DNA of 34,025 nucleotides, from NCBI RefSeq assembly GCF_010882125.1, contig NZ_JAAGVZ010000029.1, positions 1-34,025 of the forward strand, written 5' to 3'. Shown piece by piece: positions 7,468-15,282 of the stretch. Position numbers and translations under genes: made by a program. The DNA is from Peribacillus alkalitolerans. GTDB taxonomy: Bacteria > Bacillota > Bacilli > Bacillales > DSM-1321. Under the pieces are notes generated by a model, which searched no databases, was not told the DNA's origin, and was given only the letters and a program-made list of their open reading frames with translations. Within the stretch, counting starts at the first letter, position 1; the number at the start of each line of letters is the position of its first letter.

Positions 7468-7755
7468 ATGGGGAAACATCATGATAAAGAGTTCAAAATC
7501 CAAGTTGCTAAATTAGTTGTAGAGGAAGGGAAAAAACCTGGAGATTTAGCAAAAGAATTAAATATATCGTATCCAACGTTGTCTAAGTGGGTTGCAGCTT
7601 ATAAGGATAAAAAAGATGAGGGATTTGTAGGAAGTGGCAATATTCCTCCTGAGTTACAGTCCAACAAAGAGCTGGCAAAACGTATCAAAGATTTAGAAGA
7701 GGAAAATGCCATCTTAAAAAAGGCTATGCACATCTTCACGAAAAGCCCCAAGTAA
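7468..7755 (+). CDS. IS3-family transposase OrfA (copy 1)
   Basis: A 95-aa DNA-binding protein from the ATG at 7468. Residues 1-55 are a helix-turn-helix of the transposase-8 type ([20 protein letters not shown], then [19 protein letters not shown]). Residues 68-85 form a leucine-zipper-like coiled coil for multimerisation ([19 protein letters not shown]). A longer in-frame start at 7432 has no ribosome binding site, while AAGGG lies ahead of 7468. OrfA recognises the inverted repeats. The A AAA AAG at 7716-7722 near its 3' end allows fusion to OrfB. Confidence 0.9.
   Translation: MGKHHDKEFKIQVAKLVVEEGKKPGDLAKELNISYPTLSKWVAAYKDKKDEGFVGSGNIPPELQSNKELAKRIKDLEEENAILKKAMHIFTKSPK
7716..7722 (+). 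other. programmed -1 frameshift site A_AAA_AAG (copy 1)
   Basis: In the orfA frame the codons read TTA AAA AAG, giving the classical slippery heptamer. A -1 shift here leads into an open frame (GGC TAT GCA CAT...) with no stop before the orfB GTG at 7797, so an OrfAB fusion transposase can be made, as in other IS3-family elements. Confidence 0.8.
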
Positions 7756-7796
7756 TATATCAATTTATTAAGGAACATGAATCGGAGTTCCAAGTA

Positions 7797-8627
7797 GTGA
7801 AAATGTGCGAGGTACTAGGGGTTTCTACAAGTGGGTATTACGATTGGAAAAAACGTCCGATCAGTACTCAAAAGAAAAGAAAACTAGAGTTAACCAGGGA
7901 AGTTAAAAGGGTTTTTAAAGAGTCAAAAGAGCGATACGGGAGTCCTAAAATCACGGAACAATTGAAACAAGATGGAATTGTCACTTCCAGGCGTACGGTA
8001 CAACGAATTATGGAAGAAGAAGAGATTCAATCTTGTACGGTGAAAAGATTCAAAGTCACGACTAATTCTACCCACTCCTACCCCATCTATGATAATTTAC
8101 TCAAACAAAATTTCACCACTCAAGCTCCGGGACAAGCTTGGGTGTCCGATATTACCTACATCTGGACGAATCAGGGATGGGTATATCTAGCTTCAGTTAT
8201 GGATTTATTCTCCCGTAAGATCATTGGTTTTCACATAAGTCATAGATTAAATAAGGATTTGGTAATAATAGCCCTACAACGTGCGATGAATGCTCAAAAA
8301 CCAAGAGAAGGACTGATCCATCATTCTGACCGCGGTAGCCAGTATGCATCTAATGAGTACATTGAATTGTTAAAGAAAGCCCATATCAAAGTAAGTATGA
8401 GTCGTAAGGGTAACTGTTACGATAATGCTTGTATAGAATCCTTTCATAGCGCCATAAAAAAGGAACTGGTTTATCAAAATCAATATAGAACGAGAGAAGA
8501 AGCAAAACAGAGTATCTTTGAATACATTATCTGTTTTTACAACTCTAAGAGATTGCATTCAACACTCCAATTTCTTTCACCTAATGTCTTTGAAAAACGA
8601 TACTTTGAACAATGGAAAATATCTTGA
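7797..8627 (+). CDS. IS3-family transposase OrfB, DDE catalytic protein (copy 1)
   Basis: 276 residues from a GTG codon. An N-terminal HTH_21-type domain ([16 protein letters not shown] at 41-56) is followed by an rve integrase core. The catalytic triad is D118 (WVSDITYIW), D178 (HHSDRGSQY) and E214 (NACIESFHS), with exactly 35 residues between the last two: the DD(35)E pattern. The GTG lacks a good ribosome binding site, and the open frame continues upstream to the slippery site. The active product is therefore probably the OrfAB frameshift fusion. This copy has T24 where copy 2 has P24. Confidence 0.93.
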   Translation: MKMCEVLGVSTSGYYDWKKRPISTQKKRKLELTREVKRVFKESKERYGSPKITEQLKQDGIVTSRRTVQRIMEEEEIQSCTVKRFKVTTNSTHSYPIYDNLLKQNFTTQAPGQAWVSDITYIWTNQGWVYLASVMDLFSRKIIGFHISHRLNKDLVIIALQRAMNAQKPREGLIHHSDRGSQYASNEYIELLKKAHIKVSMSRKGNCYDNACIESFHSAIKKELVYQNQYRTREEAKQSIFEYIICFYNSKRLHSTLQFLSPNVFEKRYFEQWKIS

Positions 8628-8640
8628 TTTTAAGTATTAA

Positions 8641-8686
8641 CCTCGCGAATTAATTCATCTCCAAAGGAATGAATTAATTCGCGAGG
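8641..8686. repeat. perfect 18-bp inverted repeat inside the IS (copy 1)
   Basis: CCTCGCGAATTAATTCAT at 8641-8658 is exactly complementary to 8669-8686, with a ten-base loop whose TCC/GGA can pair as well. It lies between the orfB stop and the right end of the IS and is identical in copy 2. No T-tract follows (GGACCAAG), so it is not a standard terminator. It may block read-through in either direction or act in transposition. Confidence 0.85.
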
Positions 8687-8765
8687 GGACCAAGCGTATG
8701 CGCGGTAGAGAAAAAGAAAATAATAATCAATTTCCTGTGTCCGTATTCTTGACGTAGTATCATAA

Positions 8766-8781
8766 ATCATCTATTTCTCCT
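8766..8781 (-). other. displaced start codon and ribosome binding site of the IS-split membrane gene
   Basis: On the minus strand AGGAGA (8776-8781) precedes ATG (8768-8770) by five bases, followed by AT and then the IS target site. These are the original translation signals of the CBO0543-like gene now on the other side of the IS. Transcription from its old promoter would run into the 3' end of the IS. Confidence 0.75.
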
Positions 8782-9061
8782 AATTAGGTTAAAAATAATT
8801 CACCGTATTCTTATTCTTACCTATATTTTATTTAGCTAACATGCTCCGATTGTGAAACAAGAAAAGCTGCCCTAATAATGCAAATGGTAAATACAAGTCT
8901 GCATGAAAGACATTATCCCCTCTTCGATTAACATTCCCCTGTAGAAAAAAAAGCTACTTTTATTACACTCCTATCTTCAAATATATCACTCGGTATTAAA
9001 AATAAGTTGTTGATGCACTTCTTTGGCTTTTTTCACTTCTCATGACTTTCGTGACGTTTAA
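8782..9061. other. gap upstream of the small CxxC genes
   Basis: The stretch is A/T-rich and has no supported gene. It should contain the old promoter of the IS-split membrane gene (reading left) and the promoter of the CxxC gene (reading right). I found no convincing -35/-10 pair for either. Confidence 0.4.
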
Positions 9062-9154
9062 TATTGCAAAAGATGTGATTCAGTGAATAATTTAGTAATA
9101 TTAAAGAATGAAGATGGTACATATCAAATCTTAATTGGGAGAATGAGATTATGA
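9062..9154 (+). other. possible small or remnant CxxC-containing reading frame
   Basis: Thirty open codons (YCKRCDSVNN..., ending GRMRL) stop at the TGA of 9152-9154, which overlaps the ATG of the next gene as ATGA. The only start is a GTG at 9083, without a ribosome binding site. The protein-like composition, the CxxC and the ATGA overlap suggest either a tiny upstream gene or the tail of a lost one. The evidence is weak. Confidence 0.25.
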
Positions 9155-9396
9155 AAGAATATCAAGAAATTAAAGTTACGAAAAAAATCCCTACAGCCAT
9201 TACATGTAACAAATGTGGTAAGAGGGAAAAAATAACAGAATATGGTCTTGAAGAAAACGAGTATCATACATTTAACATAGTTTTTGCATATGGCTCAATG
9301 TATGATGAACAAAAATGGAAATTTGATATTTGTGAAATTTGTTTGGTTGAATTTGTAAAAACTTTCAAACATTCACCCGACATCTATGAAGTCTAG
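9151..9396 (+). CDS. small zinc-ribbon-like protein (two CxxC knuckles)
   Basis: 81 residues with C19-N-K-C22 in a first knuckle (AITCNKCGKR) and a second pair in FDICEICLVEF. Between them is an aromatic strand region (FNIVFAYGSMYDEQKWKFD). Two CxxC pairs 40-50 residues apart suggest a small zinc-binding fold. Proteins of this kind are common in Bacillus genomes without a known role. GGGAG nine bases ahead of the ATG is the ribosome binding site. A strong terminator overlaps the stop codon, so this is the end of its transcript. Confidence 0.75.
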   Translation: MKEYQEIKVTKKIPTAITCNKCGKREKITEYGLEENEYHTFNIVFAYGSMYDEQKWKFDICEICLVEFVKTFKHSPDIYEV

Positions 9397-9416
9397 CTAA
9401 TGCTAGGCTTTTTTTG
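9389..9416 (+). terminator. terminator of the zinc-ribbon gene
   Basis: AAGTCTAGC pairs with GCTAGGCTT (one G-T pair) around a TAAT loop, followed by seven T. The TAG stop codon lies inside the left arm. Confidence 0.8.
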
Positions 9417-9680
9417 TTCTAGTTTATGTTTCATTTCAGTATTTGGGTTTATAGATAAACCTATTAATCTAAGAGACATATTTCTTAGATATTCGAATAT
9501 CAAAAATAGAAAAAAGGAAGAATTATTCCAATTACAGATTCAGTATAAACACTATTCTGATTCTTGCAGGAATATTGTTTTACTCCATGACCTGAAATTA
9601 CCAATTAGTTTCGATTGTGATTTAATATTTCACCACTATACTAATATATGGACTAAAAATTTACATAAGGTGGATTTAAA

Positions 9681-10646
9681 TTGAAGGAAGCGTTTTCTAA
9701 AACTAGAACTTTAGCAAGTACCATATTATTGATTCTAGCTACCATTATATTAATCGTTTTATTTTCATTGATCATTACCTGCATCGTGACTACATGGTGG
9801 ATGATTTTACTAGTGGCTTTGATTTTCTTAACTTTATGGTGGCGTTCAAAGCAAAGTGATCGTATAGCAAAGATCAGAACAAATACGGTAATCTTACTTT
9901 TACTTATGTTTATGTTACCTTCTATTGGTCTCTGTTTCATTGAACATGTTAAGGATATATACCAGGCTCTCGTAACCATATGGGTGTTCATCACGTTTAT
10001 AAGGCACTGTATTCTATCGAACCTATTGCATCTATTGGCCTTACTCATTATTATTCTTTATTTACTATTCAACGTCCGTAAAAAAATAAAGAATAAGGAG
10101 CCTCTGAAAAATTATCCTGCGTTATTCTTAATTGTAGTTATTTATTTCCTAGTATCTGTGGGAGTCTGCGTGTACCACGACATGCTTGACTATACGAAGA
10201 AACAAGATGAGCTGGAAAAAATAGAAGTCGTTAAAAAGATACAAGAGGAAAATGAAAAAGAGGCTCGAGAAGAACAAGAGCGTCTCAAACGAGAAGCAGA
10301 AGAGAAAAAGAAAAAAGCCATGGAAGAAGCTGCTGAGAAAAAGAGACTAGCTGAGGAAGAAGCAAAGAAAAAGACCGAAGCTGAAGCTAGAAAAATAGAA
10401 GAAGCAAAGCTACAAGCACAAATGGAACGTGAAAGAGCAGCCCAAGAAGCCAAGAGAAAGGCTGAAGAGAGAAAAGAGCAGCAGCAAAAGCCTAAAGCCC
10501 CTCCTGTCAACTATTCTGTGGATCGAGATTGTAGCGACTTTAGCCATGAAGGAGAAGCAACAGCCTTCATGAAAGCTTCTAAAGCAGAAGGTTTTGGCGA
10601 TCACAGACTTGACCGTGACGGTGATGGAAAGGCTTGTGATGATTAA
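9681..10646 (+). CDS. membrane protein with coiled coil and C-terminal Excalibur calcium-binding domain
   Basis: A 321-aa protein in three parts. Residues 11-165 hold four to five membrane segments (about 11-34, 36-54, 68-84, 96-130, 146-165). Residues 175-270 are a charged E/K/A/R coiled coil. Residues 280-321 are an Excalibur domain (D283-C-S-D-F, then LDRDGDGKACDD at 310-321), an EF-hand-like calcium loop held by a cysteine pair. The domain is normally extracellular, so the coiled coil probably spans wall space. The function is unknown. Links to wall or DNA processing are suggested only by other Excalibur proteins (often nucleases), and no catalytic domain is present here. The start is TTG at 9681 with AAGGTGG seven bases ahead. 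A decayed Excalibur end also lies at 27560-27610. Confidence 0.85.
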   Translation: MKEAFSKTRTLASTILLILATIILIVLFSLIITCIVTTWWMILLVALIFLTLWWRSKQSDRIAKIRTNTVILLLLMFMLPSIGLCFIEHVKDIYQALVTIWVFITFIRHCILSNLLHLLALLIIILYLLFNVRKKIKNKEPLKNYPALFLIVVIYFLVSVGVCVYHDMLDYTKKQDELEKIEVVKKIQEENEKEAREEQERLKREAEEKKKKAMEEAAEKKRLAEEEAKKKTEAEARKIEEAKLQAQMERERAAQEAKRKAEERKEQQQKPKAPPVNYSVDRDCSDFSHEGEATAFMKASKAEGFGDHRLDRDGDGKACDD

Positions 10647-10768
10647 GGGGTACAACCTCTCATTTATAATAAACTTTGAAAACAAAAATCGGGGTTAACG
10701 GTTCCGATTCCAGGTTCATCACACTCATTAGAAAGTCAGTTTGATATAATAATTGGGCATAAAAAATC

Positions 10769-10798
10769 AAAAGCTTACCGTAAATGGTGAGCTTTTTT
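10769..10798 (+). terminator. terminator downstream of the Excalibur gene
   Basis: AAAAGCTTACC pairs with GGTGAGCTTTT (one G-T pair) around a six-base loop, ending in a run of six T. Confidence 0.75.
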
Positions 10799-10948
10799 GC
10801 TACTAATATTATGATGACCCATTCCCCTTACAACATAGGTCCGCTATTTGTACTTATGAAATTGCTATTTAGAGAAATGATATTAACTTGTAACCAGCTT
10901 AACAGTCGAATTTAGCTGAAGCCCTAAAAGCAAGCTTTCTGCACAAAA

Positions 10949-10973
10949 AAGACGCTTCCATTGGGAGCGTCTT
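10949..10973. terminator. hairpin terminator, best T-run on the minus strand
   Basis: AAGACGCTTCC pairs with GGGAGCGTCTT with one G-T pair and a short loop. On the minus strand it is followed by TTTTTTGTGC. On the plus strand only by AATTATT. No minus-strand gene is close, so it may be bidirectional or left over. Confidence 0.55.
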
Positions 10974-11175
10974 AATTATTATAGAACAAACGTTCGTTTT
11001 ATGGGACAGTTTAAATAAAAACGGGTATACTCAACCTTCATATTATTAGTATAAACGATTCATAATTATAAGTCTATTTGTTTTCAAGAAAATGATCTAT
11101 AGTTTAGATACCCGGCCGGGAAGCTCGCTTAGTATATATTTTCAAGCTTAGCATGAATGGAAAGAGGATGATTTT

Positions 11176-12426
11176 GTGCAAATTCGTTTTTGGAATAACA
11201 ATTTGAAAGTTCGTTTATTCGGAGAAGCGTTGTTTAATATGCTTTTTTGGATGTACTTTCCATTTATCACTGTATATTTTGGTGAGGCATTAGGCAATCA
11301 TATTGCAGGTTTAATGATGACTGTCCCTCCGATATTCAGTATGATTGGGAGTCTGTTCGGTGGAGCATTGGCCGACAGATTGGGCCGGCGTCCTGTAATG
11401 CTTCTGGGTGCTTCTATTCAGACGGTGATGTTTGCAATGTTTGCGTTGTCACCTTCCCATTGGATAGATTACATCGCTTTTATCGGGATTGGGCTGGGGG
11501 GTGCCCTCTATAGGCCTGCTAGCACTGCTATGGTTGCTGACTTGGTTCCAGCAAAAGACCGTCGCCATGTATTCGCAACATTTATGACTGCCAATAATAT
11601 AGGTGCTGTGCTCGGGCCAGCACTTGGAGCTATTTTCTTCTTCCATTACCGGCAAGAACTGTTGTGGACTTGTACATTCGTCTTGCTGCTATATTTCATC
11701 GCCATTTATTTCATCGTTCATGAAACATTGCCACATTCGGTAAAAAGCCCGGAGGTTTCACCTTCCGTTACACGTGTATTCAAGGAACAGTGGAAGGGAT
11801 ATGGCATTATTTTTCGCGATAAGGTGTTCCTGATTTATATTTCGGCAGGCATCTTTGCTCTGATACCCATCATGCAACTGGATTTATTTTTGCCCGTATT
11901 CGTTATTAATGAAGTTCCTCCACAAGCTCTATTCACTTGGAATGGTGATTCGATTATGCTATCCAGCAAGGAGATATTTGGTTGGCTATTGGGGTTTAAT
12001 GGTCTATTGTTTGTCCTATTTATTCTTCCTGTTACGAAATGGTTCCACAATTGGAAAGAGCGCAATGTATTCATTCTGTCATCATTATTGTCTGGTATAG
12101 GCACATTCTTCGTTGGAATGAACACCAATATATGGTTCTTGTTTTTCGTTACGATCATTTTCACTTTTGGTGAGATTGTACGGTCTCCGGTTACACAGAG
12201 CTTCATCAGCCATTATGCCCCAGAGCAATCAAGAGGACAGTACCTTGCAGCCGATAGCTTGCAGAATACGATTGGAAAATTCTTGGCACCAATGACAGTT
12301 TTCCTGTCTAGTTGGATTCCACCTATGGGAATATTCAGTATCATTTTGTTGTTTGCATTGATCAGCATCGTGTTATACATTCAGTTATTTAGAATCTATG
12401 TGGAACAGCCTGAAGCTGCAAATTGA
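11176..12426 (+). CDS. MFS transporter, 12-TM drug-exporter type (MdtH/YttB-like)
   Basis: A 416-aa major facilitator with twelve predicted helices. Motif A is clear in the loop between helices 2 and 3 (GALADRLGRRPVMLLG at about 63-78), and a motif-C-like GAVLGPALGAIFF lies in helix 5. The long central loop (about 195-210) and the size fit drug:H+ antiporters of the DHA1 group, of which MdtH and YttB are relatives. The substrate cannot be predicted. The start is GTG at 11176 with AGAGGATG eight bases before it. A later ATG would lose the first helix. It is monocistronic, ending before a bidirectional terminator at 12478-12508. Confidence 0.85.
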   Translation: MQIRFWNNNLKVRLFGEALFNMLFWMYFPFITVYFGEALGNHIAGLMMTVPPIFSMIGSLFGGALADRLGRRPVMLLGASIQTVMFAMFALSPSHWIDYIAFIGIGLGGALYRPASTAMVADLVPAKDRRHVFATFMTANNIGAVLGPALGAIFFFHYRQELLWTCTFVLLLYFIAIYFIVHETLPHSVKSPEVSPSVTRVFKEQWKGYGIIFRDKVFLIYISAGIFALIPIMQLDLFLPVFVINEVPPQALFTWNGDSIMLSSKEIFGWLLGFNGLLFVLFILPVTKWFHNWKERNVFILSSLLSGIGTFFVGMNTNIWFLFFVTIIFTFGEIVRSPVTQSFISHYAPEQSRGQYLAADSLQNTIGKFLAPMTVFLSSWIPPMGIFSIILLFALISIVLYIQLFRIYVEQPEAAN

Positions 12427-12477
12427 TGGATTCCTGATTTCATAAAAAAGCTCTGTGGTGATAGCAAAAAAAAGCAA

Positions 12478-12508
12478 AAAGCCGACAAGATAAAATCTTG
12501 TCGGCTTT
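12478..12508. terminator. strong bidirectional hairpin terminator
   Basis: AAAGCCGACAAGAT and ATCTTGTCGGCTTT are a perfect 14-bp stem with a three-base loop, with A-rich sequence on the left. It ends the MFS transcript from the left. From the right it is followed on the minus strand by TTTTTGCTTTTTTT. Confidence 0.85.
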
Positions 12509-12533
12509 AAATGTTGATTGGAAAATTAACGAA

Positions 12534-12707
12534 TTAATAAGCTGTCCAACCCGCATCCCCAGTAATAACTGTTCCATTTACAAAACTAGATTCATCAGAA
12601 GCAAGAAATAGAGCTATGTTTGCAACGTCTTCTGGTTTATCGACACGTGGATTTAATCCCAATCCCGGTTGAATGCGTCCCATTCCCAAATGGCATATGA
12701 TTGATAA
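12534..12707 (-). pseudogene. C-terminal remnant of a short-chain dehydrogenase
   Basis: The minus strand encodes [18 protein letters not shown], then [20 protein letters not shown] and a short tail to a TAA at 12534-12536. This is the unmistakable end of a classical SDR oxidoreductase ([23 protein letters not shown]). Only about 50 residues remain. The upstream part, with the Rossmann motif and catalytic YxxxK, is missing, and a TAG closes the frame at 12708-12710. The remnant lies directly downstream of selO and in the same direction. It is a truncated, non-functional copy. Confidence 0.85.
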
Positions 12708-12778
12708 CTAGCATGTAATTCTGGATTGATTTTGTGTTTTGGGAAATTTACGCTTAAATCGTTCAAAGCTAGATTATA

Positions 12779-14248
12779 TCACGTCCCACAAAAAGTTCGA
12801 TATGGACGATCTGATGGCCCAGGCAGTGTGCAGTATTCTTCATAATTAGGTGTGTGTGCGAAAGGATTTGCAAGTACAGCAAGCAGCTTCTCCATTACGC
12901 TGTAGTCCCCTTTTTCCACTGCCGCTTCCAATGCTTCTTCAACTCTGTGGTTCCGAGGAATTACTGCCGGATTTCTCATTTGCATCAACTCTTTGGAGGA
13001 TTCTTTCGATTCCTCCTGCCTCCCTAATCTCTCCTGCCATTTCACATGCCATTGAGTAAATTCTGTAGAATTGAAAAGTTCTTCTTCCTCACCCTTGCCA
13101 AAAGTTAAGGCTCGGAACGTATTGGTATAGTCTGCTTTATGTTCCTGCATCATATCAAGCAGATCTTTTATTAGGGTTTCATCCTGCTCCTCTTCATTAA
13201 ATAACCCTAGTTTGGCTCTCATTCCAGCAAGCCAATGACTCTGAAACAGTCCAGTAAATTTCGCTAGTGCATCCTCAGCAAGTTTGACAGCATGTTCCTG
13301 CTCATCATGTAGCAACGGCAATAATGCTTCAGCAAATCGTGCCAAGTTCCAAACGGCTATATAAGGTTGATTTCCATACGCATAGCGGCCTTGGCGGTCT
13401 ATGGAACTGAATACTGTAGCAGGATCATATGCATCCATGAATGCACAAGGACCATAATCAATCGTTTCTCCACTAATGGTCATGTTGTCGGTGTTCATCA
13501 CACCGTGTATGAAGCCAACCAGCTGCCATTGGGTAATTAGTGCAGCCTGGCGTTCAATCACTTCCTCAAGCAGAGAAATATAACGATCCTCATTAGCTTC
13601 AACCTCTGGATAATGTCGCTTCAATGTATAGTCCGCCAAGATTCGGAGTTCCTCAACTGTTCCCCATTGTGCTACATATTGAAATGTACCTACTCGCAGA
13701 TGGCTGTCAGCCACACGTGTCAGGATGGCACCGGGTAGTTTCGTTTCACGGTATATGGTCTCACCGGTTGTCAACACGGCTAAACTACGGGTAGTAGGTA
13801 TGCCTAGCGCGTGCATGGCTTCGCTAATGATGTATTCTCGCAGCATTGGTCCCAGAGCTGCTCTGCCATCACCCCCACGGGAGTATGGCGTTCGACCTGG
13901 ACCTTTTAACTGAATATCAAATCGTTTTCCAGAAGCTGTGATCTGCTCCCCCAGTAGGATTGCACGGCCGTCCCCTAACATGTTGAAATGCCCGAATTGA
14001 TGTCCAGCGTAAGCTTGAGCCAGTGGTGAAGCCCCTTCCGGAATCTCATTGCCAGCAAACACCGCCACACCCTCTACACTTTGCAAGGCCTCGGCGTTCA
14101 ACCCAAGAGATTTTGCCAATGATACATTGAAAAAGGCCAATTTCGGTTCCCGTACAGGAGTAGGGTTTTGGATGGTAAACAGTCTTTCCGGTAAACGACT
14201 GTAGCTATTATCAAAGTTCCAACCAGCTTCAAATTTTTCTTTTGTCAT
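12779..14248 (-). CDS. selO: protein adenylyltransferase SelO (UPF0061/YdiU family)
   Basis: A pseudokinase-fold enzyme that transfers AMP from ATP to Ser/Thr/Tyr of target proteins and is tied to redox stress in studied members. The 489-aa protein has the family landmarks: [10 protein letters not shown], the [11 protein letters not shown] loop with K115, HGVMNTDN with N252 and D254, and D264-Y-G-P for metal binding. It ends in YRTFCGT, so the C-terminal position that is selenocysteine in some eukaryotic relatives is absent and only the conserved FCGT cysteine remains. The start is placed at the ATG 14246-14248, seven bases after AAGGAG. A longer in-frame opening to 14332 lacks a binding site. 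It is monocistronic. Confidence 0.92.
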   Translation of the reverse strand: MTKEKFEAGWNFDNSYSRLPERLFTIQNPTPVREPKLAFFNVSLAKSLGLNAEALQSVEGVAVFAGNEIPEGASPLAQAYAGHQFGHFNMLGDGRAILLGEQITASGKRFDIQLKGPGRTPYSRGGDGRAALGPMLREYIISEAMHALGIPTTRSLAVLTTGETIYRETKLPGAILTRVADSHLRVGTFQYVAQWGTVEELRILADYTLKRHYPEVEANEDRYISLLEEVIERQAALITQWQLVGFIHGVMNTDNMTISGETIDYGPCAFMDAYDPATVFSSIDRQGRYAYGNQPYIAVWNLARFAEALLPLLHDEQEHAVKLAEDALAKFTGLFQSHWLAGMRAKLGLFNEEEQDETLIKDLLDMMQEHKADYTNTFRALTFGKGEEEELFNSTEFTQWHVKWQERLGRQEESKESSKELMQMRNPAVIPRNHRVEEALEAAVEKGDYSVMEKLLAVLANPFAHTPNYEEYCTLPGPSDRPYRTFCGT

Positions 14249-14472
14249 CGTATCTCCTTCCCTTCTTTCGACCTTATGTATCTTAGTTTTTACTTTTACA
14301 TATAAAAGGTTAATGATATTTTTTGTTAGCAACTTCCTATCCCTAATCTCTATTTAGTGTCTAACTAATATCAATTTAACATACCCTAACATCACAAAGA
14401 TGAAGCCCTGGAAATATTTTTCTAACAGTAATCTACCACGGAACGGGAATCAACCCTAAGGATTTACTTAAT

Positions 14473-14486
14473 AGAAAACGCTTGCA
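14473..14486 (+). promoter_or_regulatory. CcpA catabolite-response element (cre) of the gnt operon
   Basis: AGAAAACGCTTGCA matches the Bacillus cre consensus TGWAARCGYTWNCW at 13 of 14 positions (A for the first T). It overlaps the -35 hexamer TTGCAA (14482-14487). CcpA-HPr(Ser-P) bound here would block gluconate use when glucose is present, as known for B. subtilis gnt. Confidence 0.8.
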
Positions 14487-14525
14487 ATTATAATATTCTG
14501 TTTTATAATACTTGTATACAAGTAT
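14482..14525 (+). promoter_or_regulatory. gnt promoter with GntR operator
   Basis: TTGCAA (14482-14487) and a perfect TATAAT (14504-14509) are 16 bases apart. ATACTTGTATACAAGTAT (14508-14525) is an 18-bp perfect palindrome overlapping the -10 and the start point. The same sequence is the known GntR operator of B. subtilis, from which gluconate releases the repressor. Another half-site-like ATACTTG follows at 14524-14530. Confidence 0.9.
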
Positions 14526-14550
14526 ACTTGAATTAACATGAGGTGAATGC

Positions 14551-15282
14551 ATGACGGAAATAAAAGAGTTTTTATATCCACAAAAATGGCTGTCCAAGGC
14601 TTCTACAGGTGATCGTGTAACTAGTGAGCTTAGAATGCGTATTATTTCCGGGTTAATTGAAAGCGGTACCATCCTTTCAGAAAATAAGCTAGCCGCAGAT
14701 TTTAATGTGAGTCGCTCCCCCATTCGCGAGGCATTAAAGGTTCTGGCTTCAGAGAATATGATTCGATTAGAACGAATGGGTGCAGTTGTCATTGGCTTAA
14801 CTGAGAAGGAAATTGAAGAAATTTATGATGTACGTTTACTCATCGAAACGTTTGTGTTTGAACGGCTTGTAAAGGTGGACACGACGGAGTTGGTTCGAGA
14901 ACTAAGTAAGATTCTCGAAATGATGAAAATAGCCATCAAATATAAAGATGCCGATGATTTTTCCTATCAGGATGTCCTATTCCATGAAACCATCATTCAA
15001 GCCATCAATCATTCTTACATCATGATGATTTGGAATAATGCAAAGCCAGTCATGGAAGCATTTATCCTTTTGTCAATGCGGTTGCGGTTCGAGGAAAAGT
15101 ACGAAGATTTCCAACGAATTATTGATAATCACGAGCTTTATATTGAAGCCATCAAAACCAAGAATAGAGACCTCATGATTCAATCTTTACATCAAAATTT
15201 TGATGATGTTCAAGGTAAAGTAGATGACCTTTGGATGTCACAACAAATGCTTTCCAAGGGAGTGGAGAAAGAAAGTGACTAG
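14551..15282 (+). CDS. gntR: gluconate operon repressor GntR
   Basis: 243 residues: an N-terminal winged helix of the GntR family (residues 20-82, with the recognition part AADFNVSRSPIREALKVLAS at 48-67) and a helical FCD-type effector domain (about 95-222) that binds gluconate. It represses its own operon through the palindrome at 14508-14525, directly upstream. AGGTGA lies four bases before the ATG. Its last eight bases overlap the gntK start, so regulator and kinase are translationally coupled. Gene order and sequence agree with B. subtilis gntRKP. Confidence 0.94.
   Translation: MTEIKEFLYPQKWLSKASTGDRVTSELRMRIISGLIESGTILSENKLAADFNVSRSPIREALKVLASENMIRLERMGAVVIGLTEKEIEEIYDVRLLIETFVFERLVKVDTTELVRELSKILEMMKIAIKYKDADDFSYQDVLFHETIIQAINHSYIMMIWNNAKPVMEAFILLSMRLRFEEKYEDFQRIIDNHELYIEAIKTKNRDLMIQSLHQNFDDVQGKVDDLWMSQQMLSKGVEKESD

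Larger units (their letters stand above)
7384..8762 (+). mobile_element. IS3-family insertion sequence, copy 1, complete (1379 bp)
   Basis: The element begins TGATGTTAGCC and ends GTAGTATCA. Its ends are imperfect inverted repeats sharing TGAT and a GAAT.CGGACA block. It is flanked by the 3-bp direct repeat TAA (7381-7383 and 8763-8765), as expected for IS3-family transposition. It carries orfA, a slippery site and orfB, then a large hairpin near its right end. A second copy at 24575-25953 has the same length and orientation, and the only difference found is at 7866 (A here, C there). Both look intact and recent. Confidence 0.95.
10647..11175. other. gap between the Excalibur gene and the MFS gene
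   Basis: It contains two hairpin terminators (10769-10798 and 10949-10973) and, downstream of them, A/T-rich sequence that should hold the MFS promoter (TATACT near 11026 is a candidate -10). No coding sequence was recognised. Confidence 0.5.

Noticed and set aside
9400-9684. 94-codon + strand frame starting MLGFFCSS
   Set aside because: Its ATG lies in the loop and right arm of the terminator at 9389-9416, it has no ribosome binding site, and the sequence shows no domain or gene-like composition.
10190-10510. Serine/phenylalanine-rich minus-strand frame opposite the coiled coil
   Set aside because: It is the antisense shadow of the lysine/glutamate-rich coiled coil of the Excalibur protein, with no translation signals.
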